Part shown: piece by piece, positions 1-6,529 of the stretch
How the letters are laid out: each line of letters opens with the position of its first letter
Position numbering within the stretch: the stretch's first letter is position 1
Assembly: GCA_029933535.1 (NCBI GenBank)
Contig: JAOZNZ010000189.1
Location: forward strand, 1 to 6,529
Reading direction: 5' to 3'
From: a bacterium
Lineage (GTDB): Bacteria; Auribacterota; UBA3054; B51-G9
DNA length: 6,529 bases
Program-made: the position numbers and the translations under genes
The notes under the pieces: model-generated
What the model was told of the DNA's origin: nothing
What the model saw: only the letters and a program-made list of their open reading frames with translations
Databases searched by the model: none

Positions 1-960
1 TTTAGGAAATCCTTGAGAAGTTTGACCGCGGTATTCTATTCCTATCCAGCCATCATATTCATTAAAAGGAGAAGAAATATCGTTTAAATTATTTTCGCCG
101 TTGAAAATAATGCTCATTCTTGCTCTTATTTTAGGTTCATTAGAAATTGAAGTACCAAGAGTTTCAACTATCACAATCGGGAGTCGGGTTGAAGTTAAAA
201 TATCCGGAAAAACAGAATAATACGAATGACACTTTACGGAACCTGGAATACAATCTGACTCGTAACAAACAGCGCTTACAACTGTTGTTCCTGTAATCCA
301 AATTGGAGATGAATAAACTGTAGAAAATTCATTTGGAACAGAACCATCCAAAGTATAATGAATCGTTTCATCATCCGAATCTGAACTTAAAGTTAAGAAA
401 AACGGGATAACAAACCCGCCTGGAGAAGAAAAATCCGGTGAAGAACAGATGCCGTTAAAACCTTCGTTTGTATTCCTGTTTCCGGGAGTTGGAGCAACAA
501 AATAAAATAGGTCTGAACTTTCAACATCCTTTTTACCTATTGAAATATCTGTTGGTATTTCGTCAAATTCAATCCTGTCGATTAGGTTTGAATCAGGTAA
601 AGTTAATGATAGAGTTTCGCCATCAGAACTTAACTTGAAATTTGTGTGTAATGATCCATTTGTCCGATCTTGTGAAGAAGCAAATACAACAAGATAAGAA
701 CTCGGAAGAAATTCAATGTCCGGGAAAGTCCATTTGAATAATTGTGATTCATTATCGGACAGACCATAACCTTTTAAGTTTACAGATTCATCACCGGCGT
801 TGTATATTTCTATCCAATCGTGAAATTCGCCATATTCATCAGCAAGAACAGTATCATTTTCAGACATAACTTCGTTGATAACAATTTTATGTGTTTCATC
901 GGCAATTAACGTATTACAAAACATTATTGCAATAAACCAAAAATAAATATTAAGCCTCAT
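1..960 (-). CDS. Secreted LTD / chitobiase-like / CotH-family protein, 3' end outside window
   Basis: Only the first 320 codons are present; the frame is open to base 1, so the gene is cut by the window edge and not visibly broken. Residues 1-20 form a signal peptide (hydrophobic run IYFWFIAIMF, likely cleavage after TLIA); Cys15 does not sit in a good lipobox. Residues 26-135 are a lamin-tail domain, opening IVINEVMSEND and containing WIEIYNAG, GYGLSDN and FASSQDRT. Residues 175-250 resemble the chitobiase/beta-hexosaminidase C-terminal domain (IHYTLDGSVPN, then SPIWITGTTVVSAV). From about residue 258 the text LPIVIVET and then GIEYRGQTSQGFPK (307-320) matches the opening of CotH-family proteins. 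Bacillus CotH is an atypical protein kinase that phosphorylates spore-coat proteins; the kinase catalytic residues would lie beyond this window, so activity cannot be judged. The start ATG shares its A with the TAA stop of the preceding gene and has a good Shine-Dalgarno site. The order LTD, chitobiase-like, CotH is one I know from secreted CotH proteins. Family assignment is strong; function is inferred. Confidence 0.93.
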   Translation of the reverse strand, partial: MRLNIYFWFIAIMFCNTLIADETHKIVINEVMSENDTVLADEYGEFHDWIEIYNAGDESVNLKGYGLSDNESQLFKWTFPDIEFLPSSYLVVFASSQDRTNGSLHTNFKLSSDGETLSLTLPDSNLIDRIEFDEIPTDISIGKKDVESSDLFYFVAPTPGNRNTNEGFNGICSSPDFSSPGGFVIPFFLTLSSDSDDETIHYTLDGSVPNEFSTVYSSPIWITGTTVVSAVCYESDCIPGSVKCHSYYSVFPDILTSTRLPIVIVETLGTSISNEPKIRARMSIIFNGENNLNDISSPFNEYDGWIGIEYRGQTSQGFPK

Positions 961-3260
961 TATTTTATTCCTTTGGATTTTCGATAAAATTTTTGAAATA
1001 CTATTGGCGGAACTAATTTTACTTTATTATTTTTAGATTTTGAATATTGAATATCAAGCCAATCGTCATACCAACCATGACAATACTGAAACCAACAAGA
1101 ATGAAATTGTGGGAATTTTGCATTTTTATCTACCCAAATCTCCGGTTTTTTGCGTTCCCTTTTCTGTATTTTATGAGCCCAATCATCCCAAAGAAAAACA
1201 ACATCGTTTTTAATTACAAAATGTTTTTGCATATCCTGAACAGTACCTTTTTTAAAATGAAATTTAGCATAATAAGAAGGTCCAAGCGCATCAATAACTC
1301 CAGATAACTGTTTGGCATAGACGTAAAAGTCATTTTGTTTTGCCATAAAGTTTGGACGAATGACCCTGATATCAAGTTTTTTAAGATATTCGCGTGTAAG
1401 TTTAAGATAGCTTTTCAGCGCGAAATCTTTTTTTGCGGTGCTTGACCAACGGTTAAATTTTATGCCGGTCCCATAAACAGAATTTTCCATATTTCCGGCG
1501 CCTGTTTCAGCATTTATTGATATTTTATCTCCTTTATTTTTATAAAAAAAGTCCAAAATATCGGGTGCAAGATCATACAAAAGAAGATTAAAACCCAAAC
1601 CAACATAATTATTTGTTGCTACACCATTACGTATCCAACGATTATAAAAAATATTTTTGCTGTAATCCATGTTACCGCCATCGGACATGAAAGAACACAT
1701 ATAAACTTTATTAGGATCATAAATAATGTTTGTATTAATATTTTGTTTGAAAGAAATATTATTGCCGTCGAAACCGGAATGAAAGGAAGTGTTTGCTATG
1801 CCTAACATATATTGCGCAGTTTTGCCCAACTTGCTTGTTCGCAAATAAAAGCCTTCTTCAGAATTTCTTCTACCAAAAATAATGTCATGAAAAGGAATAG
1901 GTTCCATAAACAACCATTTAGTAGTAACCTTAATCTTGCCATTAATTGTATTAGAAATTAATCCGCCATATCGGCAATATCGTCTAATGTCTGTTTTTAA
2001 ATCACCTATTGAACCAAGAATAGTTGCATTTATTGGCATTTCTTTTAATAAAGTGTCAAATTCGTTATACATTTCCTTAAAATCTCTTCTATAGAAAAAA
2101 GGGAAAATTTTATGCGCAATAAAATAATCCCGATTGACCTGAAATAACAACGGATGAACATGCGCAATTGCGCGTCTTGAACATAACGGCCAGAAATTTT
2201 CTATCATATAATTGTAAATAGCCGGACTATTTGTCAGGCCGCGCTGCGCGCAGTTTTTGTCATTAAGAATTTCAAGAACCGGCATCGAAAAATCATATTT
2301 ATTTGTTAAAATCTTATAATCTTCTATTGAAAGAGCTATACAATTACTTACAGAACATAAAGCTGTCATATAATTTACTAAATCACCTTTGTCATGGTCG
2401 GAAAATAGCGAATCAGGATAAATTATCACACTTTTTACTTCCGGCGGTTTTGCAAATTTTTTTATAAGAGAATATAAATCTTTTTCTTCATTGAATACCA
2501 TATTATATTTATTAGTATAAAACGACAGCATATAGTCTTCACGGCGTGATGCCCATAATTGGTACCATGAATCCACTTGATATAATCTTGGTTGAACACG
2601 ATTAACAAGTCCCTGCAAAGTTACGAAGGCAAACATTCTTGAATAATATTTTTTGCGGTTTTCAAATCCCGCGGATGTATGGGCATAATTATTATTATCA
2701 TTATGGCCCCATCGAAGATCAATAAAAGTCTGAGTAACACAAGGAGCAGGCGATTTTGGCAGAATAGGAACTTCAAAAATATGAGGAGGAAGATCAGGCG
2801 CAACATTTATTTTTAACACGCTTTTAAGTTTTTTAGTTTCGCTTTTGTCGGGAGGGTTAAAGTTAACGGTTGCGAAAATAGTGCCTATGCCGGACGCGCC
2901 AAAAGTAACAGTTGTTTTTTCGCCGCTTTCTGCTGTTTTTAACGTCCAGCAAGGATTTGAACACAACCAGGAAACTTTACAGGTGGTTACGACCATGCCC
3001 GCGGAATAACAAACGTAAGCGTACAAATCAATAGAGTTTGTGAGTGGTAAATCTAAAGAGCGAAGAATATGTTTGTCACGAGCGTAAGCAATAGTAGCAT
3101 CTGCCGGGGTAGAATAAACATCTTTAGGTTTTAATCTTATTTTGAGGATGTATTCGAGGTCAGCAGGCGCATGACCTGAAAACATGCCGTCGAAAGCAAT
3201 TGCCGCAATAGAAAAAACAGTTAGAAGAGATAAGATAAACGTTTTATGTTTCGTTTTCAT
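960..3260 (-). CDS. Secreted GxGYxYP-family putative glycoside hydrolase, divergent motif
   Basis: This encodes 766 residues from the ATG at 3260-3258. I chose this start over an in-frame ATG at 3302 because it yields a proper signal peptide (MKTKHKTFILSLLTVF..., likely cleavage after SIAAIA, about residue 22) and gives the common ATGA overlap with the upstream stop. Residues 25-155 look like an Ig-type beta domain (TVTFGASGIGTIFATV). The rest resembles the GxGYxYP family, putative glycoside hydrolases of unproven substrate. The N-terminal family part shows FVTLQGLVNRVQPRLY at 212-227. The C-terminal part shows SFMSDGGN at 523-530, where relatives usually read SDGDN, then LYDLAPDILDFFY at 561-573 and TGAGNMEN at 586-593. 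The last is where relatives carry GxGYxYP, so both tyrosines and the proline are replaced. About a dozen cysteines suit an exported protein. There is no PEP-CTERM tail, LTD or membrane anchor, so it is probably released or periplasmic. Family membership is fairly sure; enzymatic activity is doubtful. Confidence 0.92.
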   Translation of the reverse strand: MKTKHKTFILSLLTVFSIAAIAFDGMFSGHAPADLEYILKIRLKPKDVYSTPADATIAYARDKHILRSLDLPLTNSIDLYAYVCYSAGMVVTTCKVSWLCSNPCWTLKTAESGEKTTVTFGASGIGTIFATVNFNPPDKSETKKLKSVLKINVAPDLPPHIFEVPILPKSPAPCVTQTFIDLRWGHNDNNNYAHTSAGFENRKKYYSRMFAFVTLQGLVNRVQPRLYQVDSWYQLWASRREDYMLSFYTNKYNMVFNEEKDLYSLIKKFAKPPEVKSVIIYPDSLFSDHDKGDLVNYMTALCSVSNCIALSIEDYKILTNKYDFSMPVLEILNDKNCAQRGLTNSPAIYNYMIENFWPLCSRRAIAHVHPLLFQVNRDYFIAHKIFPFFYRRDFKEMYNEFDTLLKEMPINATILGSIGDLKTDIRRYCRYGGLISNTINGKIKVTTKWLFMEPIPFHDIIFGRRNSEEGFYLRTSKLGKTAQYMLGIANTSFHSGFDGNNISFKQNINTNIIYDPNKVYMCSFMSDGGNMDYSKNIFYNRWIRNGVATNNYVGLGFNLLLYDLAPDILDFFYKNKGDKISINAETGAGNMENSVYGTGIKFNRWSSTAKKDFALKSYLKLTREYLKKLDIRVIRPNFMAKQNDFYVYAKQLSGVIDALGPSYYAKFHFKKGTVQDMQKHFVIKNDVVFLWDDWAHKIQKRERKKPEIWVDKNAKFPQFHSCWFQYCHGWYDDWLDIQYSKSKNNKVKLVPPIVFQKFYRKSKGIK
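969..974 (-). promoter_or_regulatory. Ribosome binding site of the CotH-family gene
   Basis: AAAGGA lies 8 bases upstream of the ATG at 960-958, inside the last codons (Lys-Gly-Ile-Lys) of the preceding gene. It is the only clear Shine-Dalgarno sequence at the three gene junctions, so this gene can probably initiate by itself as well as by coupling. Confidence 0.7.
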
Positions 3261-5872
3261 ATTTTTCTCATAAAATAATAAATAACAAATGATAAATAAC
3301 AATTAATAAATAGAAACGGTTCCGGGATAACTCTGTGCTCGCCGGGAGTTCCACCGTCATAATCGCTTGGTGCCCAGCTTTCCGGCAGCGCATTATCCTC
3401 ATAGACATTAATTAGTTCAAGAGAAGGACCGTTGCCATCAGGCTCGGTTGGCCATGGGGAAACATTCGAATACGTCACACAATCAATTACGTTGCTGTTT
3501 AGGTCGAGCAAACTGACAGTTTGGCCTGTATCGGAAAGCGTCAAAGCCGACCATTGCAATAGATGAGAGCATTGATTGCTGTAGTAAGATGCATTTTTTG
3601 CAATAACAATAAATTCACCGCTTTCAAGAGTTTCATTTGTTGGGAAAGTATATTCGTTTAAAAAGAAATTTGAAAAATCAATCGAATCCCAACCAGAATT
3701 ATATAATTCAATAAATTCACACTCATTAGACTGCGAAGATAGCGGATTATAATGCAATTCTGAAATTATCAGTTGATTCATATTTGTTATAAAATACACA
3801 GATAGATTTTGCGATTGGCTGATTTCAGCATTTAAAGATTTTGTCAGCAATATTTCTATTCTCTCAGGAACAGTTTCGTAAGGATAATTTTTCATCGAAA
3901 AAGAAATGACTTTGCTGAATTCTCCGGGCGCAAATTTAAGAGAATTGTTGTCCAAAATTCGAGAGGATGAATTAGTAATTCCGATAACAAGATAATCGAC
4001 TGTAATTGAATTAGTTGAAACCATGGATAAATCCACCGGAATATTTACGGAAATGTTATCATTTATATAATTAGAAAGAGAAGTTGAAAATCCAATGCCA
4101 ACAGACCCTAAAGCAGAAGCTTTTTGAATAAACGGTATTAATTTGTTAATATGGATATCACTGTTCCAAACTTCATTGACAGGGAAATTAGGATTGAATT
4201 TCGAGAATACATTGCCGGTTATGTGAGTAGAATTAAGTCTTGGTGACCAAATATCATGGCACATATTCCAACAATCTTTATAGTTGAATATAGAAACAGA
4301 ATTCGAAACATTTAAAAGACCGTTTTGAGACCATGGATAGTTGTCACCAAATCTTAATCCAATTTCATTATTTATCAGCAAACAGAAATTTACATAAACA
4401 AACGGACTGCCGTAACCTGCTTCAATTCCCTGCCCGTTATTCATAAATACAGAATCAATTATATTAATAGTTTTTGTACCTGGATGAGAAGAAAAAGCGC
4501 CACCTTCGTGAAAACAACTTTCTATCCAGCAATTTATGAGATCAACTTTGCCGTATCCACCCGAGCCGGCATCAATACCATCATCTTTTGCCCATCCAAT
4601 CAAAGAATTATTTAATTGAAGCACTCCTTCGGTCATATAAATTCCATCATTATCGGCATCGGAATATGTATCATCATAGTATGGAAAATCAATCATAGCA
4701 CTATTATAAAATGAACATGTCGATGAATTAAATTGACCTACAGTAGTGCATTTTTGAATAAGGCAGTTGAATGCATTTAGTCCCGCATTTTGTCCATGAA
4801 AAGCCTGTCCGGAATTATCAATAATAAATACATTGCTTAATGTTACTTTTGATATCGAATCAAGAAGAAAAAGCGCCTGCTCTTGTCGGTGACTGCGATA
4901 CCCATGTGCGGACATCCAATTTTTAATTGCGCCGCTGCCGGTAAAAATTGCTCCGTTTATGTTGGCAGTAGAAACAGAATTGCTAAAAATGAATCCGCCC
5001 CATGGAGCTGTTTTGTTTTTTGGAGCAAAAACCACAGGTTTTTCCAAACTGCCATTGATTTCAAGATCGCCATTGACAATTATATTGACAGTTGGTTCAA
5101 GAAAAATTATACAACCGGGTTCAACGGTTAAAGACACACCTGAATCAATTTCAATATCATTTACAATCATAATCCTGGAATTTTCCGACCATACAGTGTC
5201 GGTTATAATATCCGAAGAAACAGTTGACCAATTTTGCGAAGCGTCAATTTGAATAAAAATATTTGTTCCTGAAGATTTTATGGCAGGATTTAAATTAAGA
5301 GATGTCCCGGCGTTTGTCTCCGATAGAAAAGTATAGCCTACTCCTCTTTTTAATAAAATATATGAATTGTTTAAATCGTCTATTCGGACATAACCGTTTA
5401 TTCGTTTCCATTGACCACTCTGGTCATTCATAATTGCGACTAAAGGAATAGGCGATTCCGAAGGATATTTGGATGGAGCTACTAATAAAAGATTGGCTGA
5501 TTTACATTCGTTTGATGATGATTCTATTGGCCTTGGGGGTGTCCAGGGAAACAATCCCCATTCCGGGTTTCCTCTTTCTTTGCTGTAAATGTTAAATTGA
5601 ATATTGGTTGAAGTAGTTTGCCCGTTTGTTCCTGTAACATTTATTTTATGATATCCGGGTTGAGAAACCGTTATCCATTTATCTTCAGGTATAAGCTTAT
5701 CATCAAGAAAAGACGAATATGAATATTCAGGTTCTGATTCTATGCGAAAAGTAACATCGTTATACACATTAGTTTTATCATTAATACCTTCAACAGAAAT
5801 ATCGGCTGCAAACGCTAATGAGAAAACAGAAAAGCAAAAACAAAATACTATTTTATAGTAAAACTTATTCAT
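3257..5872 (-). CDS. Secreted beta-helix / Calx-beta-like / LTD protein with PEP-CTERM tail
   Basis: This is a complete 871-residue protein. Residues 1-23 are a signal peptide (KIVFCFCFSVFSLAFA). Residues 24-97 look like an Ig/PKD-like domain (PGYHKINVTGTNG), and 125-215 form a second beta-rich segment. From about 225 to 560 is a right-handed parallel beta-helix: the entry SGVSLTVEPGCIIF (244-257), then GDLEINGSLEKPVVFAP and WGGFIFSNS, then rungs such as GKVDLINCWIESCFHEGG and FMNNGQGIEAGYGSP. An acidic SDADNDGIY segment at 404-412 could bind calcium (inference). Residues 600-690 resemble a Calx-beta domain (LKFAPGEFSKVISFSM, then PERIEILL). Residues 700-845 are an LTD (LIISELHYNP, EFIELYNSG, GPSLEL, GGTPG). 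The C-terminus is PEP at 850-852, a hydrophobic helix and a final RKI. I see no polysaccharide-lyase catalytic signature, so binding, adhesive or structural roles are as likely as enzymatic ones. Its start overlaps the previous gene by 8 bases and has no Shine-Dalgarno match, implying coupled translation. Its stop overlaps the next start by 4 bases. Confidence 0.95.
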   Translation of the reverse strand: MNKFYYKIVFCFCFSVFSLAFAADISVEGINDKTNVYNDVTFRIESEPEYSYSSFLDDKLIPEDKWITVSQPGYHKINVTGTNGQTTSTNIQFNIYSKERGNPEWGLFPWTPPRPIESSSNECKSANLLLVAPSKYPSESPIPLVAIMNDQSGQWKRINGYVRIDDLNNSYILLKRGVGYTFLSETNAGTSLNLNPAIKSSGTNIFIQIDASQNWSTVSSDIITDTVWSENSRIMIVNDIEIDSGVSLTVEPGCIIFLEPTVNIIVNGDLEINGSLEKPVVFAPKNKTAPWGGFIFSNSVSTANINGAIFTGSGAIKNWMSAHGYRSHRQEQALFLLDSISKVTLSNVFIIDNSGQAFHGQNAGLNAFNCLIQKCTTVGQFNSSTCSFYNSAMIDFPYYDDTYSDADNDGIYMTEGVLQLNNSLIGWAKDDGIDAGSGGYGKVDLINCWIESCFHEGGAFSSHPGTKTINIIDSVFMNNGQGIEAGYGSPFVYVNFCLLINNEIGLRFGDNYPWSQNGLLNVSNSVSIFNYKDCWNMCHDIWSPRLNSTHITGNVFSKFNPNFPVNEVWNSDIHINKLIPFIQKASALGSVGIGFSTSLSNYINDNISVNIPVDLSMVSTNSITVDYLVIGITNSSSRILDNNSLKFAPGEFSKVISFSMKNYPYETVPERIEILLTKSLNAEISQSQNLSVYFITNMNQLIISELHYNPLSSQSNECEFIELYNSGWDSIDFSNFFLNEYTFPTNETLESGEFIVIAKNASYYSNQCSHLLQWSALTLSDTGQTVSLLDLNSNVIDCVTYSNVSPWPTEPDGNGPSLELINVYEDNALPESWAPSDYDGGTPGEHRVIPEPFLFINCYLSFVIYYFMRKI
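3260..3325 (-). other. PEP-CTERM sorting signal of the beta-helix protein
   Basis: The last 22 residues begin with Pro-Glu-Pro, followed by a hydrophobic stretch rich in F, L, I, V and Y, and end in Met-Arg-Lys-Ile. This is the three-part exosortase recognition tail: PEP, membrane helix, basic end. The protein should be exported, cleaved near PEP and attached at the cell surface by an exosortase encoded elsewhere. Confidence 0.8.
3317..3775 (-). repeat. Diverged LTD module, copy 1 (paired with 5925-6398)
   Basis: This codes for the lamin-tail domain from LIISELHYNP to PEP in the beta-helix protein. It is a paralogous copy of the module in the preceding gene, sharing the order HYNP, EF(L/I)ELYNSG, TFP, QW, DG.GPSLEL, W..S, GGTPG, PEPF. 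At DNA level only short blocks remain identical, for example GCCGGGAGTTCC (plus-strand reading) at 3341-3352 and 5949-5960. The duplication is therefore old and protein-level selection maintains it. Confidence 0.7.
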
Positions 5873-6529
5873 GACAATTTAAAAATTTATACGCTAAAAA
5901 ATATATGAAAACAAAAATAAAAAATGGCTCAGGCACGGAATTGGCTGCGCCGGGAGTTCCTCCAAAAATTTCACTTGCCAACCAGTTTCCGGGTAGCGAA
6001 TTGTTTAAATAAGGAGCTAATAATTCGAGAGAAGGACCGGCGCCATCCGGGAGTGGAGGCCAGGATATTCCATCATCGTAGCTGACAAAATCCACTTGAT
6101 TATTTTCAGTATCAAACAAACTTATTTCTTCACCGCTATTTGACAGTTTTCCGGTTTTCCATTGAAAAACCTGAAAGCCGTTGTCGGAATATGTATTGGA
6201 ATTTATTGTTATAACAATATATTCATCAGGTGATATAAAAGAAGCATCCGGAAAAGTAAATTCTATGCCATTTGAAAAAAAGAAACCTGAAAGAGCAATC
6301 AAGTTTGTTCCGGAATTATAAAGTTCCAAAAATTCAAAATTATCATCCAATCCCTGGGAATCGGAAGGATTGTAATGCATTTCGTTGATTACGATAGGTG
6401 CTATTGAACTAAATTCTGCCGTTATACTTGAATCTTGATTTAAAATAATTGATATTTCATCGGAAGAACTGTTGGTTATTCCGCTCCATCGAACAAAACG
6501 AGAACCGGGGTTTGCTGTCGCTTTGATTC
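5865..6529 (-). CDS. InlB-type repeat / LTD / PEP-CTERM surface protein, 5' end outside window
   Basis: Only the last 220 complete codons are visible; the frame is open to base 6529, so the true start lies upstream. Visible residues 1-40 (KATANPGSRFVRWSG, then ISIILNQDSSITAEF) match the end of an InlB-type bacterial repeat, an extracellular beta domain usually found in large surface proteins. Residues 44-190 are a lamin-tail domain starting IVINEMHYNPSD, with FEFLELYNSG, GPSLELL and GGTPG. Residues 199-201 are PEP, followed by a hydrophobic helix (FFIFVFIYFLAYKF) and the end LNCHE. The methionine at 6380 sits inside the conserved LTD motif and is not a start. The 81 residues from QW to PEPF align without gaps to the same region of the next gene's product, with 38 identical by hand count. 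In related genomes this module order often ends large CotH or beta-helix surface proteins, so the missing N-terminus may carry such a domain, but that is a guess. The protein is probably anchored by exosortase. Confidence 0.93.
   Translation of the reverse strand, partial: IKATANPGSRFVRWSGITNSSSDEISIILNQDSSITAEFSSIAPIVINEMHYNPSDSQGLDDNFEFLELYNSGTNLIALSGFFFSNGIEFTFPDASFISPDEYIVITINSNTYSDNGFQVFQWKTGKLSNSGEEISLFDTENNQVDFVSYDDGISWPPLPDGAGPSLELLAPYLNNSLPGNWLASEIFGGTPGAANSVPEPFFIFVFIYFLAYKFLNCHE
5868..5933 (-). other. PEP-CTERM-like sorting signal with weak basic end
   Basis: The tail consists of Pro-Glu-Pro, then about 13 hydrophobic and aromatic residues, one lysine, and the end Phe-Leu-Asn-Cys-His-Glu. 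The usual arginine/lysine cluster after the helix is almost absent. The last codons double as the start of the next gene (ATG within Cys-His-Glu), which may explain the unusual ending. Exosortase processing is probable but less certain than for the other tail. Confidence 0.65.
5925..6398 (-). repeat. Diverged LTD module, copy 2 (paired with 3317-3775)
   Basis: This codes for the lamin-tail domain from IVINEMHYNP to PEP in the 5'-truncated gene. It is the paralogous partner of the module at the end of the beta-helix gene; the C-terminal 81 residues align without gaps. Confidence 0.7.

Noticed and set aside
901..960. Possible lipoprotein signal in the CotH-family protein (Cys15)
   Set aside because: Residues before the Cys (IMF) do not match a lipobox; cleavage by signal peptidase I after TLIA fits better.
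1047..1307. Plus-strand 86-codon reading frame
   Set aside because: It is antisense to the GxGYxYP gene and its composition looks like a by-product of that gene's codons; no domain or ribosome binding site seen.
2683..2706. ATT/AAT trinucleotide run
   Set aside because: It is short and encodes an Asn/Asp stretch (NDNNN) within the protein; no sign of a regulatory or unstable repeat.
2621..2806. Minus-strand 61-codon frame inside the GxGYxYP gene
   Set aside because: It is out of frame within a strongly supported coding region; the Leu/Ile-rich text is typical of a shifted AT-rich frame, not a real membrane peptide.
3258..3302. Longer start of the GxGYxYP gene at 3302, adding 14 residues (MLFIICYLLFYEKN)
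   Set aside because: It would overlap the previous gene by 46 bases and put a second hydrophobic stretch before a good signal peptide. The ATG at 3260 gives a normal signal peptide and a standard ATGA overlap.
4883..5252. Plus-strand reading frames opposite the beta-helix gene
   Set aside because: They lie entirely antisense to a well-supported gene, have no recognisable domains and overlap each other in different frames.
6378..6380. Methionine at 6380 as the start of a 171-residue protein
   Set aside because: The frame stays open upstream to the window edge, encoding a recognisable InlB-type repeat end, and this Met lies inside the conserved LTD opening INEMHYNP.

Overview
The window is part of an AT-rich (by eye well below 45% GC) bacterial locus. 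Every recognisable gene lies on the minus strand, so transcription runs from high to low coordinates. The key clues to the organism are two C-terminal PEP-CTERM (exosortase) sorting tails, lamin-tail domains (LTD) in three of the four proteins, the start of a secreted CotH-family protein and a GxGYxYP-family putative glycoside hydrolase. This mix is typical of envelope-complex members of the Planctomycetes-Verrucomicrobia-Lentisphaerae-Kiritimatiellota group. A low-GC Kiritimatiellota or Lentisphaerota-like genome is my best guess, but that is an inference from domain content, not a taxonomic result.

Layout in order of transcription: (A) 6529-5865, the 3' part of a gene that begins outside the window, encoding an InlB-type bacterial repeat, an LTD and a PEP-CTERM tail. 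(B) 5872-3257, complete, an 871-residue secreted right-handed beta-helix protein with a Calx-beta-like domain, an LTD and a PEP-CTERM tail. (C) 3260-960, complete, a 766-residue secreted GxGYxYP-family protein whose name-giving motif is degenerate. (D) 960-1, the first 320 codons of a secreted protein with an N-terminal LTD, a chitobiase/beta-hexosaminidase C-terminal-like domain and the beginning of a CotH kinase domain; it runs off the window.

The four genes leave no non-coding bases between them. A/B overlap by 8 bases, B/C by 4 (ATGA) and C/D by 1 (TAATG), so they are almost certainly one mRNA with coupled translation. No promoter, terminator, RNA gene, CRISPR array or mobile element is visible, and no stretch over 300 bases lacks a gene.

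Together the products look like an exported cell-surface assembly: two exosortase-anchored adhesive or structural proteins, one freely secreted putative carbohydrate-active protein, and one secreted CotH-type protein that may be a protein kinase. That these act as one system is an inference from tight linkage and shared domains. The individual domain assignments rest on motifs visible in the translations.
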